Of a stretch of DNA of 64,000 nt, positions 51,690 through 60,189 are shown piece after piece. The first letter of the stretch is position 1. Every line of letters starts with the position of its first letter. A program made the position numbers and the translations under genes. Below the pieces are notes generated by a model that was given only the letters and a program-made list of their open reading frames with translations, was not told the origin of the DNA and searched no databases. The DNA is from an uncultured Dongia sp. (GTDB taxonomy: Bacteria; Pseudomonadota; Alphaproteobacteria; Dongiales; Dongiaceae): assembly GCF_936916975.1 (NCBI RefSeq), contig NZ_CAKZGO010000020.1:124001-188000 (forward strand), in the 5' to 3' direction.

Positions 51690-52883
51690 GTGAGTTCGGT
51701 AACGCTCGACGAAGGAGCGCTGGCCACCCTCTTCCCGTTCCATTTCCGCCTCGATGCCGCGCTGTGCATCGTCGCCCTCTCGCCGGTGCTCGGCCGCCTG
51801 ATGCCGGACCTTCGCGCAGGTGCCGCCTTCGCCGATCATTTCGTGATGGAACGCCCGGTCCTGCGTCCCAGCTTCGCGGCATTTTCGGATTGCCACCGTG
51901 TCATGTTCCTGCTGCGCGCCAAGCGCGGGCTGGATCAGGAGGAATTGCTGCTGCGTGGCCAGATGATGTTTCTGCCCGCGACCGATGAATTGCTGTTTGT
52001 CGGTAATCCGCGCGTGCGGGAACTTGCCGACCTCAAGCGCCTCGATCTCACCATGCGGGATTTTCCGCCGGATTCGACGCTCACCGACTACCTCATCCTC
52101 ATCCGTACCCAGCAGACGGCGCTCGCAGAAGCGCAGCGCTTGGCCTCCGACCTTGCCAAGGCGCGAGATGCGGCGCAAATGGCCTCGAACTCGAAATCCG
52201 AATTCCTCGCCAATATGAGCCATGAGCTCCGTACACCGCTCAACGCCATCCTCGGCTTTTCCGAGATGATCACCGGCCAGATGGCGGGGCCGATCTCCGA
52301 CAACTACCAGGGCTACGCCGCCGACATCCACAAGAGCGGCCATCTGCTGCTCGCCATCATCAACGACGTGCTCGACATGGCACGCATCGAGGCCGGCTAT
52401 CACACGCTTGAAGATGAGAAAGTGCTGGTCGACGAGGTCGTGCGCGACTGCATCCACCTCCTCGAAGCCCGCGCCGAGGAACGCGAGATCACGCTGGGTT
52501 ACCACAGCGATCTCCCCGGCACCCATATCCGCGCCGATGCCCGGGCGCTGAAGCAGATTTGCCTCAACCTCCTCTCGAACGCGGTCAAGTTCAACAAATG
52601 GGATGGCGACGTGCGCGTCCGCTTCACCCGCCGCGGCGACGCCCACCTCGCCCTCATCTTCGAAGACACCGGCCTCGGCATCCCGACCGAAGACCTGCCC
52701 CGCCTGTTCCGCCCCTTCCAGCAAGCCGGCGCCACGACCACGCGCACCTTCGGCGGCACCGGCCTCGGCCTCTCGATCACACGGACTTTGGTGGAAATGC
52801 ACGGCGGCAGGATCGAGCTCGCGTCAACACTCGATCAAGGCTCAATCTTCACGGTGCTGCTGCCTGTGGAGAGGTTGGTTTAA
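51690..52883 (+). CDS. Cytosolic histidine kinase with N-terminal HNOBA domain
   Basis: A 397-residue kinase without membrane segments. Residues 5-140 form an HNOBA (H-NOX associated, PAS-like) domain: LATLFPFHFRLDAALCIV, then RGQMMFLPATDELLFVGNP. A short coiled coil (about 140-165) leads to HisKA with the phospho-acceptor H178 (FLANMSHELRTPLNAIL), then HATPase_c with the N box CLNLLSNAVKFN, EDTGLGIP and GGTGLGLSI. The HNOBA domain is the one found beside H-NOX in soluble guanylate cyclases, so the upstream H-NOX protein should control this kinase. GTG 51690 was chosen because GGAG lies eight bases upstream; TTG 51684 is possible. No receiver domain or response regulator is adjacent. Confidence 0.9.
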   Translation: MSSVTLDEGALATLFPFHFRLDAALCIVALSPVLGRLMPDLRAGAAFADHFVMERPVLRPSFAAFSDCHRVMFLLRAKRGLDQEELLLRGQMMFLPATDELLFVGNPRVRELADLKRLDLTMRDFPPDSTLTDYLILIRTQQTALAEAQRLASDLAKARDAAQMASNSKSEFLANMSHELRTPLNAILGFSEMITGQMAGPISDNYQGYAADIHKSGHLLLAIINDVLDMARIEAGYHTLEDEKVLVDEVVRDCIHLLEARAEEREITLGYHSDLPGTHIRADARALKQICLNLLSNAVKFNKWDGDVRVRFTRRGDAHLALIFEDTGLGIPTEDLPRLFRPFQQAGATTTRTFGGTGLGLSITRTLVEMHGGRIELASTLDQGSIFTVLLPVERLV

Positions 52884-52901
52884 AAACGCGCTTGAAAAAA
52901 C

Positions 52902-52933
52902 CCGTCATGGTCGGCGAAGGCCGACCATCCACG
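52902..52933 (+). repeat. Palindromic intergenic repeat, copy 3
   Basis: CCGTC, then the perfect stem ATGGTCGGC-GAAG-GCCGACCAT, then CCACG. The flanks are identical to those at 1402-1433, but the stem sequence differs while remaining paired. It lies just after the kinase gene and 90 bases from the end of the KAP NTPase gene. Confidence 0.7.
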
Positions 52934-53023
52934 AGTTACTTCTTCAGTCGCGGACAAACTCATAGATGATCCCGCTGCGGCAGCAACAGGTCCGTCAAGA
53001 TCATTTTTTAAAACTATTCGACG

Positions 53024-55120
53024 CTAGGGCAGTCGTGGTGACTGGAGCGCCCTTTGGATTGCGTCAGAAACGATGGGGTCAAGCATGGCAGCTACGCTTT
53101 GGCGTTTAGTCAACAAATCAAAATACAAATCTGCACCGCACAATTTTTCGATTGTCTCTGTTCCTGTTGAGTAATGCCTGCCGAACATCATCACAACTGC
53201 CTTGTCCAGAGCACCAAGGTCACTTTGAATTAGTTCTAAGAACTTTTTGCGACAGAGTTCCGTCCACAGGCCTGTATGAATCATTAAATAAATAGGCATC
53301 AGATCGGCAAGCCGCGGGAATAGCGCTCCCGACAGGTGCATCTTTTGCCAAACATCAATGTGACGTACGACTGTTTCCTCAGTAGCCGGTCTGCTCAAGA
53401 ACCACTCGGTATCGTCAGATTTCGTCGCTCCAGACAGTCCATGAACATATGTATGTTTCCATAGAAAACGGCTAACCAATATTACGTCCTCAGCTTTCTC
53501 TAGTTTCAGAAAGCATTTTTCCGCATTCTCGCGAGCAGACTTATTCCGGCCTGCGCTTTGCAACAGCGTTTCACATAGTTGGTCCACCAATCCAGTCAAG
53601 TTTGTTGGTCTGCTTGCGCAATGTACAACATGTGATGCGATTGATTTGCTTATCGCTATCCAGAGATCCGGGGGATTTTTGATTGAAATCTCGTCGTACA
53701 CCTCTGAGAGTCTGTCAGTGAAGGCGTCAATTTTTTCTGATGAAAACAATTCGGTCAGCTTGACCTCAATTGCTTTCGAGGATCGATTGACCAACGCCTC
53801 CACTGCGCCTTTGCTCCACGCGCCAGGCAACAGGCCAAGACGAAGAGTAGTGAGAAGTGGCCGCCGCCAAGTAAGGCGATCTTTAGGATGGTCAAAGCCT
53901 CCACCGTTTGGCACAAGCTTTGGGAACAACTTCCGAAACTGACGCTTTATCGACGGAGAAGATTCCGTCTCGTCAATGAATTCTGTCAATCGACCTTCTT
54001 CGTCGAGGCCGTCAAAAATTGAGTAGCGCTCGCTGTATGTTAGCGAATCATAAACAATTAGCTCTGGGTCGTGCCTAAGTCTGTCAATACTTCTAGGCGC
54101 CTTGATTTGCAAAACAGAGAATCTTAAAAGATCTATCCAGTCGACCTCTGTGCCAACCATACTACTAAGCACATGAAAGGACCCTACAGTTCTCTTGATG
54201 TCGCGCGGTGTCGCTAATAGGCCGCCGAGTATTTCCTCTTCCATTTCTTGATATTCTGTGATCGTGGCAAAATCTCTTGGCAAATTTACGGTCGTTGAAA
54301 CAGCGTTAAGTTCGGTCTGCCATAATGCACGCAGTTCCTCCGGCAGACTCAAGGGCAACGGTATTTGATATTGAACAATCTTCTCTAGATATGCCTGCCC
54401 ACGCTGCACTATCTTTTTATAATCTGCGCCTCCAGCGCCAAGGGCTTCAACTACACGAGTTGAGTCATAGGCCAATACATAGGATATGCCCGAAAAATCT
54501 AAAACTGATCTTACTAGTTGGGCAATTGTATGCACTTCTGCATCGTCTATACGATCCAGTTCGTCGATTAGAACTACGATTGGAACTTTGACAGACCCTA
54601 GCTCCAAACGTAGCTTAGCTCTCAGATTGGACAGTGACTGTGATTTCTGTTGCAGCTGTTCTGCAAGTTTGAGTGCGCCGCTCGCAGCACCACCCGACAA
54701 TGGGTCTATGACTTTCATGATCGGCGTCAGGTGTTTGCCGTACTGCGCCAACGCGCTGGTTACGCCCTTTAGACGTTTTAGCACTGCGCTTTGAGCCTCG
54801 AACTTTGCGTTCAGTTCATCGAAGAATTCTCTGATTAGATCGTTTCGCCCCGATACGAGCCATGGATCAAATCGAACTACAATAGTATCTTGATAAGATT
54901 TTTCGATAAACTCGTGAAGCAAATTGAGTATCGAAGACTTTCCACTACCCCACGAACCAGTGATCCCAATTACAACGCCAGTCGACATATGCTTTTTGGC
55001 ATTAACTAACGCGGCGGCAAGCCGCTCGACGAAATTCAGGCGATCGAGCGTGTCATTTTCTATCCCGAGGATAGGGCGCTCAGGATAAGGTTCCGTCGAT
55101 TTCTTCTTTGGGTTCGCCAC
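53024..55120 (-). CDS. KAP family P-loop NTPase
   Basis: A 698-residue KAP NTPase. The Walker A is ITGSWGSGKSS (K61), RFDPWLVSGRNDLI (residues 83-96) is the KAP hallmark after it, and the Walker B is IVVLIDELDRID (181-192). After about residue 330 the sequence is a helical region I cannot match to a named domain. KAP proteins often have membrane helices between the Walker motifs; here residues 115-155 are only mildly hydrophobic, so it may be soluble. The start is GTG 55120 with a poor ribosome site. Base composition is clearly lower in GC than both flanks, and codon use differs, pointing to acquisition. PifA of the F plasmid, a phage-exclusion protein, is a family member, so defence is a possible role. 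No second gene accompanies it. Confidence 0.85.
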   Translation of the reverse strand: MANPKKKSTEPYPERPILGIENDTLDRLNFVERLAAALVNAKKHMSTGVVIGITGSWGSGKSSILNLLHEFIEKSYQDTIVVRFDPWLVSGRNDLIREFFDELNAKFEAQSAVLKRLKGVTSALAQYGKHLTPIMKVIDPLSGGAASGALKLAEQLQQKSQSLSNLRAKLRLELGSVKVPIVVLIDELDRIDDAEVHTIAQLVRSVLDFSGISYVLAYDSTRVVEALGAGGADYKKIVQRGQAYLEKIVQYQIPLPLSLPEELRALWQTELNAVSTTVNLPRDFATITEYQEMEEEILGGLLATPRDIKRTVGSFHVLSSMVGTEVDWIDLLRFSVLQIKAPRSIDRLRHDPELIVYDSLTYSERYSIFDGLDEEGRLTEFIDETESSPSIKRQFRKLFPKLVPNGGGFDHPKDRLTWRRPLLTTLRLGLLPGAWSKGAVEALVNRSSKAIEVKLTELFSSEKIDAFTDRLSEVYDEISIKNPPDLWIAISKSIASHVVHCASRPTNLTGLVDQLCETLLQSAGRNKSARENAEKCFLKLEKAEDVILVSRFLWKHTYVHGLSGATKSDDTEWFLSRPATEETVVRHIDVWQKMHLSGALFPRLADLMPIYLMIHTGLWTELCRKKFLELIQSDLGALDKAVVMMFGRHYSTGTETIEKLCGADLYFDLLTKRQSVAAMLDPIVSDAIQRALQSPRLP

Positions 55121-55233
55121 TGGTTTCGACCCCCCACCACCGTATCGGCAAAATTCGTACGGATCTTTAGCAGTAGCATAGCTATCAAACGAGGCGCCGT
55201 TAAGTCGTTACTGAGACGTAACAACTATTCTCC

Positions 55234-56061
55234 TCAATACCCCGCCACAATCCCCTCGATCACCTGATTGATCTCATCATGCTTGTGGCCGTACCAGGAG
55301 CCGTGGCCCATGCCTTCCAGCAAGTGAAACTTCGCGCCGGGGATCAGCTGCGCCACTTCCTCGCCGTCCTGCGGTGGGGCTTCGACATCCTCGGCGAAGC
55401 CCAGCACGTGGCAGGGCACGCGCACCGTTTTCAACGCTTCGCGCTGGTCGAAGCGCAGGCTCGCATCCCATTGGGGCACGAGGGATTCCTCGTTGGAGCC
55501 GCTATCCATCCATTCCAGCATGAGCGCCTTCAGCTTCGGCCATAGCACACGGTCGCCGAGCGCCCGCGCGGGATAGAGCATGGCGGCGTAATGCGTCACC
55601 CCCATCATGCCGTCGAGGCGGCCGCCGGCCTTGCGGAATTCGATCTCCGCTTCCTGGTAGTCCCAGCCCCAGCCGGTGCTCCAGGCGCCAGTCCCCATCA
55701 ACACCGCGACGCGGACGAGATGCGGGTGGTCGATCGCCACCTGCTGCGCGATGGCGGAGCCTAAGGACGTGCCGACGATGGCGACAGGGCCACGGCACAC
55801 GCCTTCAATGAGGTCGGCGACGTCGCGGGCGAAATCCTCGATCGTCCACGGCATGGGTGCGGCACAGCGCGTCTGCCCGATGCCACGATTGTCATAGACC
55901 GTGCTGCGGAAATGCTTGTCGAAATGCGGCGTCTGAAAGCGATGCCAATCCTCGCCCTTGGTGCCACCGCCGCCGATCCACAAAATCTCGCGCGTTCCCG
56001 CCACGTCAGGGCCGCTCTGCTGGTAATGGATCGCTGCGTCGCGCCCCTGGAAATGCGGCAT
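55234..56061 (-). CDS. Alpha/beta hydrolase
   Basis: A 275-residue alpha/beta hydrolase fold enzyme. GGGGTKGEDWHRF is the oxyanion region, the nucleophile elbow is VGTSLGSAIA (serine near residue 98), the acid is probably in GFAEDVEAP, and the histidine is in EGMGHGSWYG. STVYDNRGIGQT is the conserved strand 4-5 loop. The substrate is not predictable. It is a single minus-strand gene between the KAP gene and a divergent acetyltransferase gene. Confidence 0.88.
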   Translation of the reverse strand: MPHFQGRDAAIHYQQSGPDVAGTREILWIGGGGTKGEDWHRFQTPHFDKHFRSTVYDNRGIGQTRCAAPMPWTIEDFARDVADLIEGVCRGPVAIVGTSLGSAIAQQVAIDHPHLVRVAVLMGTGAWSTGWGWDYQEAEIEFRKAGGRLDGMMGVTHYAAMLYPARALGDRVLWPKLKALMLEWMDSGSNEESLVPQWDASLRFDQREALKTVRVPCHVLGFAEDVEAPPQDGEEVAQLIPGAKFHLLEGMGHGSWYGHKHDEINQVIEGIVAGY

Positions 56062-56210
56062 CGGCTGTGGTCTCCCCTAAAATAGGCTATTTCACATTCG
56101 TATAATATTGTTTAGATGATCGTCAATCTCGCCTTGGTTGCGACGACAGGCTAGAACCGGGACCAAGAATTCGCAGAAAAGATTTACAGCAACGATTCGT
56201 GTGATTGCCA

Positions 56211-56753
56211 ATGTCCGAGATACCCACACTGGAAACGCCGCGGCTGCGGTTGCGCGGCCATATCCTTGCCGATCTGGAAGCTTGTACCGCGATGTGGGCG
56301 GATCCTGTCGTCACCCGGCATATCGGGGGGCGCCCTTTCACGCCGGAGGAAAGCTGGGCCCGCGTGCTGCGCTATGTCGGCCATTGGGCGCTGCTGGGCT
56401 TCGGCTTCTGGGCGGTCGAGGAGAAGGCCAGCGGCCTCTATATCGGCGATGCCGGTATTGCCGATTTCAAGCGCGAGATCGACTCGCCGCTGAACGGATG
56501 CCCGGAGGTCGGCTGGGCGATGACCGCGCCCTCACGTGGCAAGGGCTACGCCACGGAAGCCATGCAGGCGATCACGGCCTGGGGCAACACGCGTTTTCCT
56601 GGGGCGACCACGGTGTGCATCATCGATCCCGACAACGCGGCATCGATCCGCGTTGCCGAAAAATCCGGCTACCAACTCGTCGGCACCGTCACCTACAAGG
56701 ACAATCCGATCCTGCTGTTCAGCCGCACGCCGGCCACCGCCGGCGCGCGCTGA
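56211..56753 (+). CDS. GNAT family N-acetyltransferase (RimJ/RimL-like)
   Basis: A 180-residue GNAT protein of the Acetyltransf_3 type: PTLETPRLRLRGHILADL at the start, then VGWAMTAPSRGKGYATEAM with the acetyl-CoA pyrophosphate loop (RGKGYAT), and NAASIRVAEKSGYQLVGT near the end. Such proteins acetylate ribosomal protein N-termini, aminoglycosides or small amines. The ATG at 56211 is preceded by an AT-rich segment and no clear ribosome site; TTG 56205 is the next in-frame start upstream. It is convergent with azoR (gap of 7 bases). Confidence 0.85.
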   Translation: MSEIPTLETPRLRLRGHILADLEACTAMWADPVVTRHIGGRPFTPEESWARVLRYVGHWALLGFGFWAVEEKASGLYIGDAGIADFKREIDSPLNGCPEVGWAMTAPSRGKGYATEAMQAITAWGNTRFPGATTVCIIDPDNAASIRVAEKSGYQLVGTVTYKDNPILLFSRTPATAGAR

Positions 56754-56760
56754 ACGCGGG

Positions 56761-57369
56761 TTAGGCGGCGAGCGCGGCGATCTCGCCCGATGCCTTCTTC
56801 AGGGCCGCTGCCTTCTGGTCGGCGCCGATGGCAAGGCCCTCTGCCGCCACGAACGTGATGTCGGTGACACCGATGAAAGCGAACACCGCCTTCAGATGGC
56901 TTTCCTGATGCTCGAACGCACCCATACCGGATTCCGGTCCATAAAAACCACCGCGTGACAGCGCAACGAACACCTTCTTGGCGCCCGCCAGGCCCTCCGG
57001 ACCCTTCTCGGTATAGCGGAACGTCTTGCCGGCGATGAGGATGCGATCAACCCAGGCCTTCAGCTGGCTGCTGATGCCGAAATTATACATCGGTGCGCCG
57101 ATCACGATGGTGTCGGCTGCGAGAAACTCAGCCAGCACATCACCGCCTGTTTTCAGATCCTGTGCCAGCTCTCCGGTCACTTCCTGCGGACCTTGGGCGG
57201 CAGCCAGCACAGCGCCGGAGAGATGCGGCAGCGGATTGCCACCAATATCGCGATACGTCACCTCAGCACCGGGATTCCCTGCGCGCAGTTTGGCAACGAT
57301 CTCGGCGGAAAGCTGCCGGCTCACCGACGCGCCGCCGAGGATGCTGGAATCGATGTGAAGAATTTTCAT
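56761..57369 (-). CDS. azoR: FMN-dependent NADH:quinone oxidoreductase / azoreductase
   Basis: A 202-residue flavodoxin-like AzoR. LHIDSSILGGASVSRQLS is the FMN phosphate loop, and APMYNFGISSQLKAWVDRI and LSRGGFYG are characteristic of the family. AzoR reduces quinones and azo compounds with NADH, protecting from electrophile stress. It is divergent from a LysR-type regulator gene, with a palindrome between them, so it is the probable regulated target. Confidence 0.93.
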   Translation of the reverse strand: MKILHIDSSILGGASVSRQLSAEIVAKLRAGNPGAEVTYRDIGGNPLPHLSGAVLAAAQGPQEVTGELAQDLKTGGDVLAEFLAADTIVIGAPMYNFGISSQLKAWVDRILIAGKTFRYTEKGPEGLAGAKKVFVALSRGGFYGPESGMGAFEHQESHLKAVFAFIGVTDITFVAAEGLAIGADQKAAALKKASGEIAALAA

Positions 57370-57458
57370 GTGAATATTTTCCTTCTATGCCGAATGGATC
57401 GATGCATTGAAGGTATTCATGGTGCCAATCGCCGATAAGGTGGCTAATTTCCAACGAC

Positions 57459-57478
57459 TTGTTCTATATTTGGAACAA
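57459..57478. promoter_or_regulatory. Likely LysR-type operator between azoR and its regulator
   Basis: TTGTTC and GAACAA form a perfect inverted repeat across an 8-base AT-rich spacer (TATATTTG), 15 bases before the regulator start at 57494. The T-N11-A pattern expected of LysR-family sites fits within it. The 120-base intergenic region would serve both divergent genes. Confidence 0.6.
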
Positions 57479-57493
57479 TGATCGGAGGGAATG

Positions 57494-58456
57494 ATGCGCG
57501 ATCTCAACGACCTCGCCTATTTCGAAGCCGTCGTGCGCCATCGCGGCTTCGGTACCGCGGCCCGCGCCATCGGAATCCCCAAATCGAAACTGAGCCGCCA
57601 CGTGACCAGGCTGGAGGCCGAACTCGGCGTGCGCCTCCTCGAACGTTCGACCAGGCGTTTCGTCGTCACCGAACTCGGCCAGGAATTCTACCGCCACTGC
57701 CAGGCGGTCATCGCCGAGGCTGAAGCCGCCGATGACGTGGCAGCACGTGTCCAGGGTGAGCCCCGGGGCCTGGTGCGCGTCAGCCTGCCGATGGGCATCT
57801 CCCACGCCCTCGGACGGCAGCTGCCCGGCTTCCTGCAGCGCTACCCGAAGCTGCGCCTGCAGCTGGTCATCGCCAACCGCCGCATCGACATCATCGGCGA
57901 GCGCATCGATATCGCCTTGCGCATCCGCCAGCGCCTCGACACCGATGCCAATCTCACTATGCGCGCCTTCGGCGAGAGCGCCAATTTCATCATTGCCAGC
58001 CCGGATCTCATCGCTCAGTTCGGCATGCCGGAATCGCCGGCCGATCTGCGCGCCTTCCCGACCCTCGGCCATGATGAAGACTTTGGCGACAGCCAATGGC
58101 TGCTCGCCGGCCCCGATGGCGCGGAAGAAATCTTCGCCCACCAGCCACGCCTGGCCTGCCATGATTTCAACATGCTGGTCGAGGCGGCGGTCGCCGGCAT
58201 CGGCGTCACCTGCCTGCCGGAGGAAGCCTGCCGCCAGGAATTGGCGACGGGACAGCTGCTGCGCATCCTGCCTGATTGGCATGGCGGTCGCGGCATCCGG
58301 CATCTGGTCTTCACCTCGCGCCGCGGCATGCTGCCTTCGGTGCGCGCGGTCATCGATTTCCTGCTGGCGACCCTGCCCGATATGACGGTCGATCGCGCTA
58401 CTTTGTCTTCGGCGCTATCGTCTCCACCGGCCCGGACGCTGCCTTCCACGCGCTGA
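57494..58456 (+). CDS. LysR family transcriptional regulator
   Basis: A 320-residue LysR regulator. The N-terminal helix-turn-helix (about 3-62) reads LAYFEAVVRHRGFGTAARAI and KLSRHVTRLEAELGVRLLER. It is followed by a periplasmic-binding-like effector domain (ALGRQLPGFLQRYPKLRLQL onward). It lies divergently beside azoR and probably regulates it in response to a quinone or similar electrophile. I chose the second of two tandem ATGs (57491, 57494), because GGAGGG would be too close to the first. The last 59 bases overlap the end of the rhodanese gene on the other strand. Confidence 0.9.
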   Translation: MRDLNDLAYFEAVVRHRGFGTAARAIGIPKSKLSRHVTRLEAELGVRLLERSTRRFVVTELGQEFYRHCQAVIAEAEAADDVAARVQGEPRGLVRVSLPMGISHALGRQLPGFLQRYPKLRLQLVIANRRIDIIGERIDIALRIRQRLDTDANLTMRAFGESANFIIASPDLIAQFGMPESPADLRAFPTLGHDEDFGDSQWLLAGPDGAEEIFAHQPRLACHDFNMLVEAAVAGIGVTCLPEEACRQELATGQLLRILPDWHGGRGIRHLVFTSRRGMLPSVRAVIDFLLATLPDMTVDRATLSSALSSPPARTLPSTR

Positions 58457-58802
58457 ATCCGCCGGTGAGATGCGCCACATCGTCGAGGCCCATATCCTGT
58501 GCGGTCTTCGTGGCGAGCGCCGAGCGCCAACCACTTGCGCAATAGAATACGAAGCGCTTGGGCTCAGCGAAGATCGGTTTGTGATAGGGGCTTTCCGGAT
58601 CGATCCAGAATTCCAGCATGCCGCGCGGGCAATGGAAGGCGCCGGGGATCTTGCCCTCGCGCTCCAGCTCGCGCGGATCGCGGAGATCGACAAAGACCGT
58701 CGCCGCATCATTCTGACGCGCGATGGCCGCAGCCGGCTCCACTGCGGTGATCGCTGCATTGGCCTCTGCCAACAAAGCTTTGTAACCCTTGGTGATCGGC
58801 AT
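58398..58802 (-). CDS. Rhodanese-like domain protein
   Basis: A 134-residue single rhodanese domain. DLRDPRELEREGKIPGA is the first conserved loop, and the catalytic cysteine is in VFYCASGWRSALA. Single-domain rhodaneses transfer sulfane sulfur to acceptors such as cyanide or thioredoxin. ATG 58802 is preceded by a strong 12-bp inverted repeat (58813-58842) that covers the likely ribosome site. It is the third gene of an AraC-VOC-rhodanese series on the minus strand, and its 3' end overlaps the LysR gene. Confidence 0.9.
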   Translation of the reverse strand: MPITKGYKALLAEANAAITAVEPAAAIARQNDAATVFVDLRDPRELEREGKIPGAFHCPRGMLEFWIDPESPYHKPIFAEPKRFVFYCASGWRSALATKTAQDMGLDDVAHLTGGFSAWKAASGPVETIAPKTK

Positions 58803-58812
58803 GATGCTCGTC

Positions 58813-58842
58813 CTGCAGGATGGGTGGGATCCCATCCTGCAG
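58813..58842 (-). promoter_or_regulatory. 12-bp inverted repeat in the rhodanese leader
   Basis: CTGCAGGATGGG and CCCATCCTGCAG are perfectly paired across a 6-base loop. The repeat is between the VOC gene stop and the rhodanese ATG, 11 bases from the latter. There is no T-tract, so it is more likely an RNA stem-loop controlling translation or stability, or an operator, than a terminator. Confidence 0.45.
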
Positions 58843-58861
58843 TCCAGGGTCGAGACGTCAA

Positions 58862-59227
58862 CTATTTCCCCATATAGACCGCTTCGACATTGTTGCCGTC
58901 GGGATCGGTGAGGAAGGCTGCGAAATAGGTCGGGCTGTAATCGGCGCGCAACCCCGCCGGCCCGTTATCCACGCCACCGGCCTTGAGACCGGCCGCGTGA
59001 AACTTTTCCACCGCTTTGCGGTCGGGTGCCGCGAAGGCGATATGAGAACCCGGTCCCTTGGCGCCCTTATGCGCATAGAGCCACAGCACGGCATTACCAT
59101 CCGGGCCGAGGCCAGCGCCGGATTCGTCTTGTGAACAGACCTTGGCACCCAGCGGCGCCATCACGGCTTTATAAAAGGCGACGCTGGCGGCGACGTCCCG
59201 CACATGCAAACCCAAATGATCGAACAT
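58862..59227 (-). CDS. VOC family protein (glyoxalase/dioxygenase-like)
   Basis: A 121-residue single vicinal-oxygen-chelate fold. FDHLGLHVRDVAASVAFY is the usual start, HIAFAAPDRKAV follows, and FLTDPDGNNVEAVY is the C-terminal metal-site strand. Members include glyoxalase I, antibiotic-binding proteins and dioxygenases, and the substrate is unknown. AAGGAGG precedes the ATG at 59227. It is just 28 bases after an AraC-type regulator gene, a pairing often seen. Confidence 0.88.
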   Translation of the reverse strand: MFDHLGLHVRDVAASVAFYKAVMAPLGAKVCSQDESGAGLGPDGNAVLWLYAHKGAKGPGSHIAFAAPDRKAVEKFHAAGLKAGGVDNGPAGLRADYSPTYFAAFLTDPDGNNVEAVYMGK

Positions 59228-59255
59228 GATGACCTCCTTGATTGAGGTCGGGAAA

Positions 59256-60116
59256 CTAGGCCGCGCGGGCCAGTCTTTCTTGGAGGATCTTGCGCTCATG
59301 GGGGCGCATGCCGCTTTGGGCAAGACGGCGGAAGGTGCGCGGCGACATGCCGGCAGCACGGTGGAACGTACGCACGAAATTGGAGAGGTCGCCGAAGCCG
59401 ATCTCAAAAGCGATATCGGTGATCGGTTGGTCGTCTTCGGCCAGCAGCCGAGCCGCCTGGCGCAGGCGCGCACGGATGAGATACTGATGCGGCGTCACGC
59501 CGACGACCTTGGCGAAGAGACGCAGGAAGTGGAAAGCACTGAGCCCGCTCTCGCGCCCGGCAGCGGCAAGGTCGATCTCCTCCTGCGCATGTTCCTCGAT
59601 CCAATGCGCGGCGGCCACGATGCGGCGGCGATCCTTTGCGCGGATTTTGCCCATGCCATGCCGGTCGCCGGTCTCCAGTGAAACGACCTTGGCGACCAAA
59701 GCCAGACCCGCTTCTTCAACGGCAACATTGCTGTCGCCGGCCGCGGCTGCCTCAGCGAGGGCACCCAGCACCATCAATTCCGCCCGTGGCGCCACGGCGC
59801 CGCGCTGCCAGCTTTCGACATCGTCGCCGATGGTCGCGACCAGTTCCGGCTTCAGCTTGAAGCAGAGGCACTCGTCGCCGCCGTCATGATGATCGTGGGT
59901 GCAGCTATATTCCTCGTCCGGACGGCCGATGAGGATCGAGCCCGGTAGCATATCGAAATGACGGCCGCGATTGAGATAGCCGAAACTGCCGCGGCGCACG
60001 AAAGCGACCGAATAGGAATCATGCGCTTCGACAAACGGCTTGTCCTCCGGACCGGCGGTGCACCGGTAGAGGTTGGCCGTGAGGTTCGAGGTGCTGCACA
60101 AGGATGTCAAAAGCAT
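59256..60116 (-). CDS. AraC family transcriptional regulator
   Basis: A 286-residue regulator. The C-terminal part (about 165-275) has the two helix-turn-helix motifs ([20 protein letters not shown] and [20 protein letters not shown]). The N-terminal cupin-like sensor part holds an unusual cluster, [14 protein letters not shown] (about residues 73-86), with three cysteines and three histidines that could bind a metal or react with thiol-active compounds. The VOC gene follows on the same strand 28 bases on, and the rhodanese gene after it, so autoregulation of a small operon is likely. Confidence 0.88.
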   Translation of the reverse strand: MLLTSLCSTSNLTANLYRCTAGPEDKPFVEAHDSYSVAFVRRGSFGYLNRGRHFDMLPGSILIGRPDEEYSCTHDHHDGGDECLCFKLKPELVATIGDDVESWQRGAVAPRAELMVLGALAEAAAAGDSNVAVEEAGLALVAKVVSLETGDRHGMGKIRAKDRRRIVAAAHWIEEHAQEEIDLAAAGRESGLSAFHFLRLFAKVVGVTPHQYLIRARLRQAARLLAEDDQPITDIAFEIGFGDLSNFVRTFHRAAGMSPRTFRRLAQSGMRPHERKILQERLARAA

Positions 60117-60189
60117 GATCCGGCAAGGTTAGGACGGCCGAATAGCTTCCGGCAAATCACAATCCGCGACTTGGCAAATCTTGCTGTTT

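Noticed and set aside
53024-55233. Prophage or multi-gene defence island around the KAP gene
   Set aside because: No integrase, transposase, toxin or second AT-rich gene accompanies it, and I found no flanking direct repeats. Only a single acquired gene is supported.
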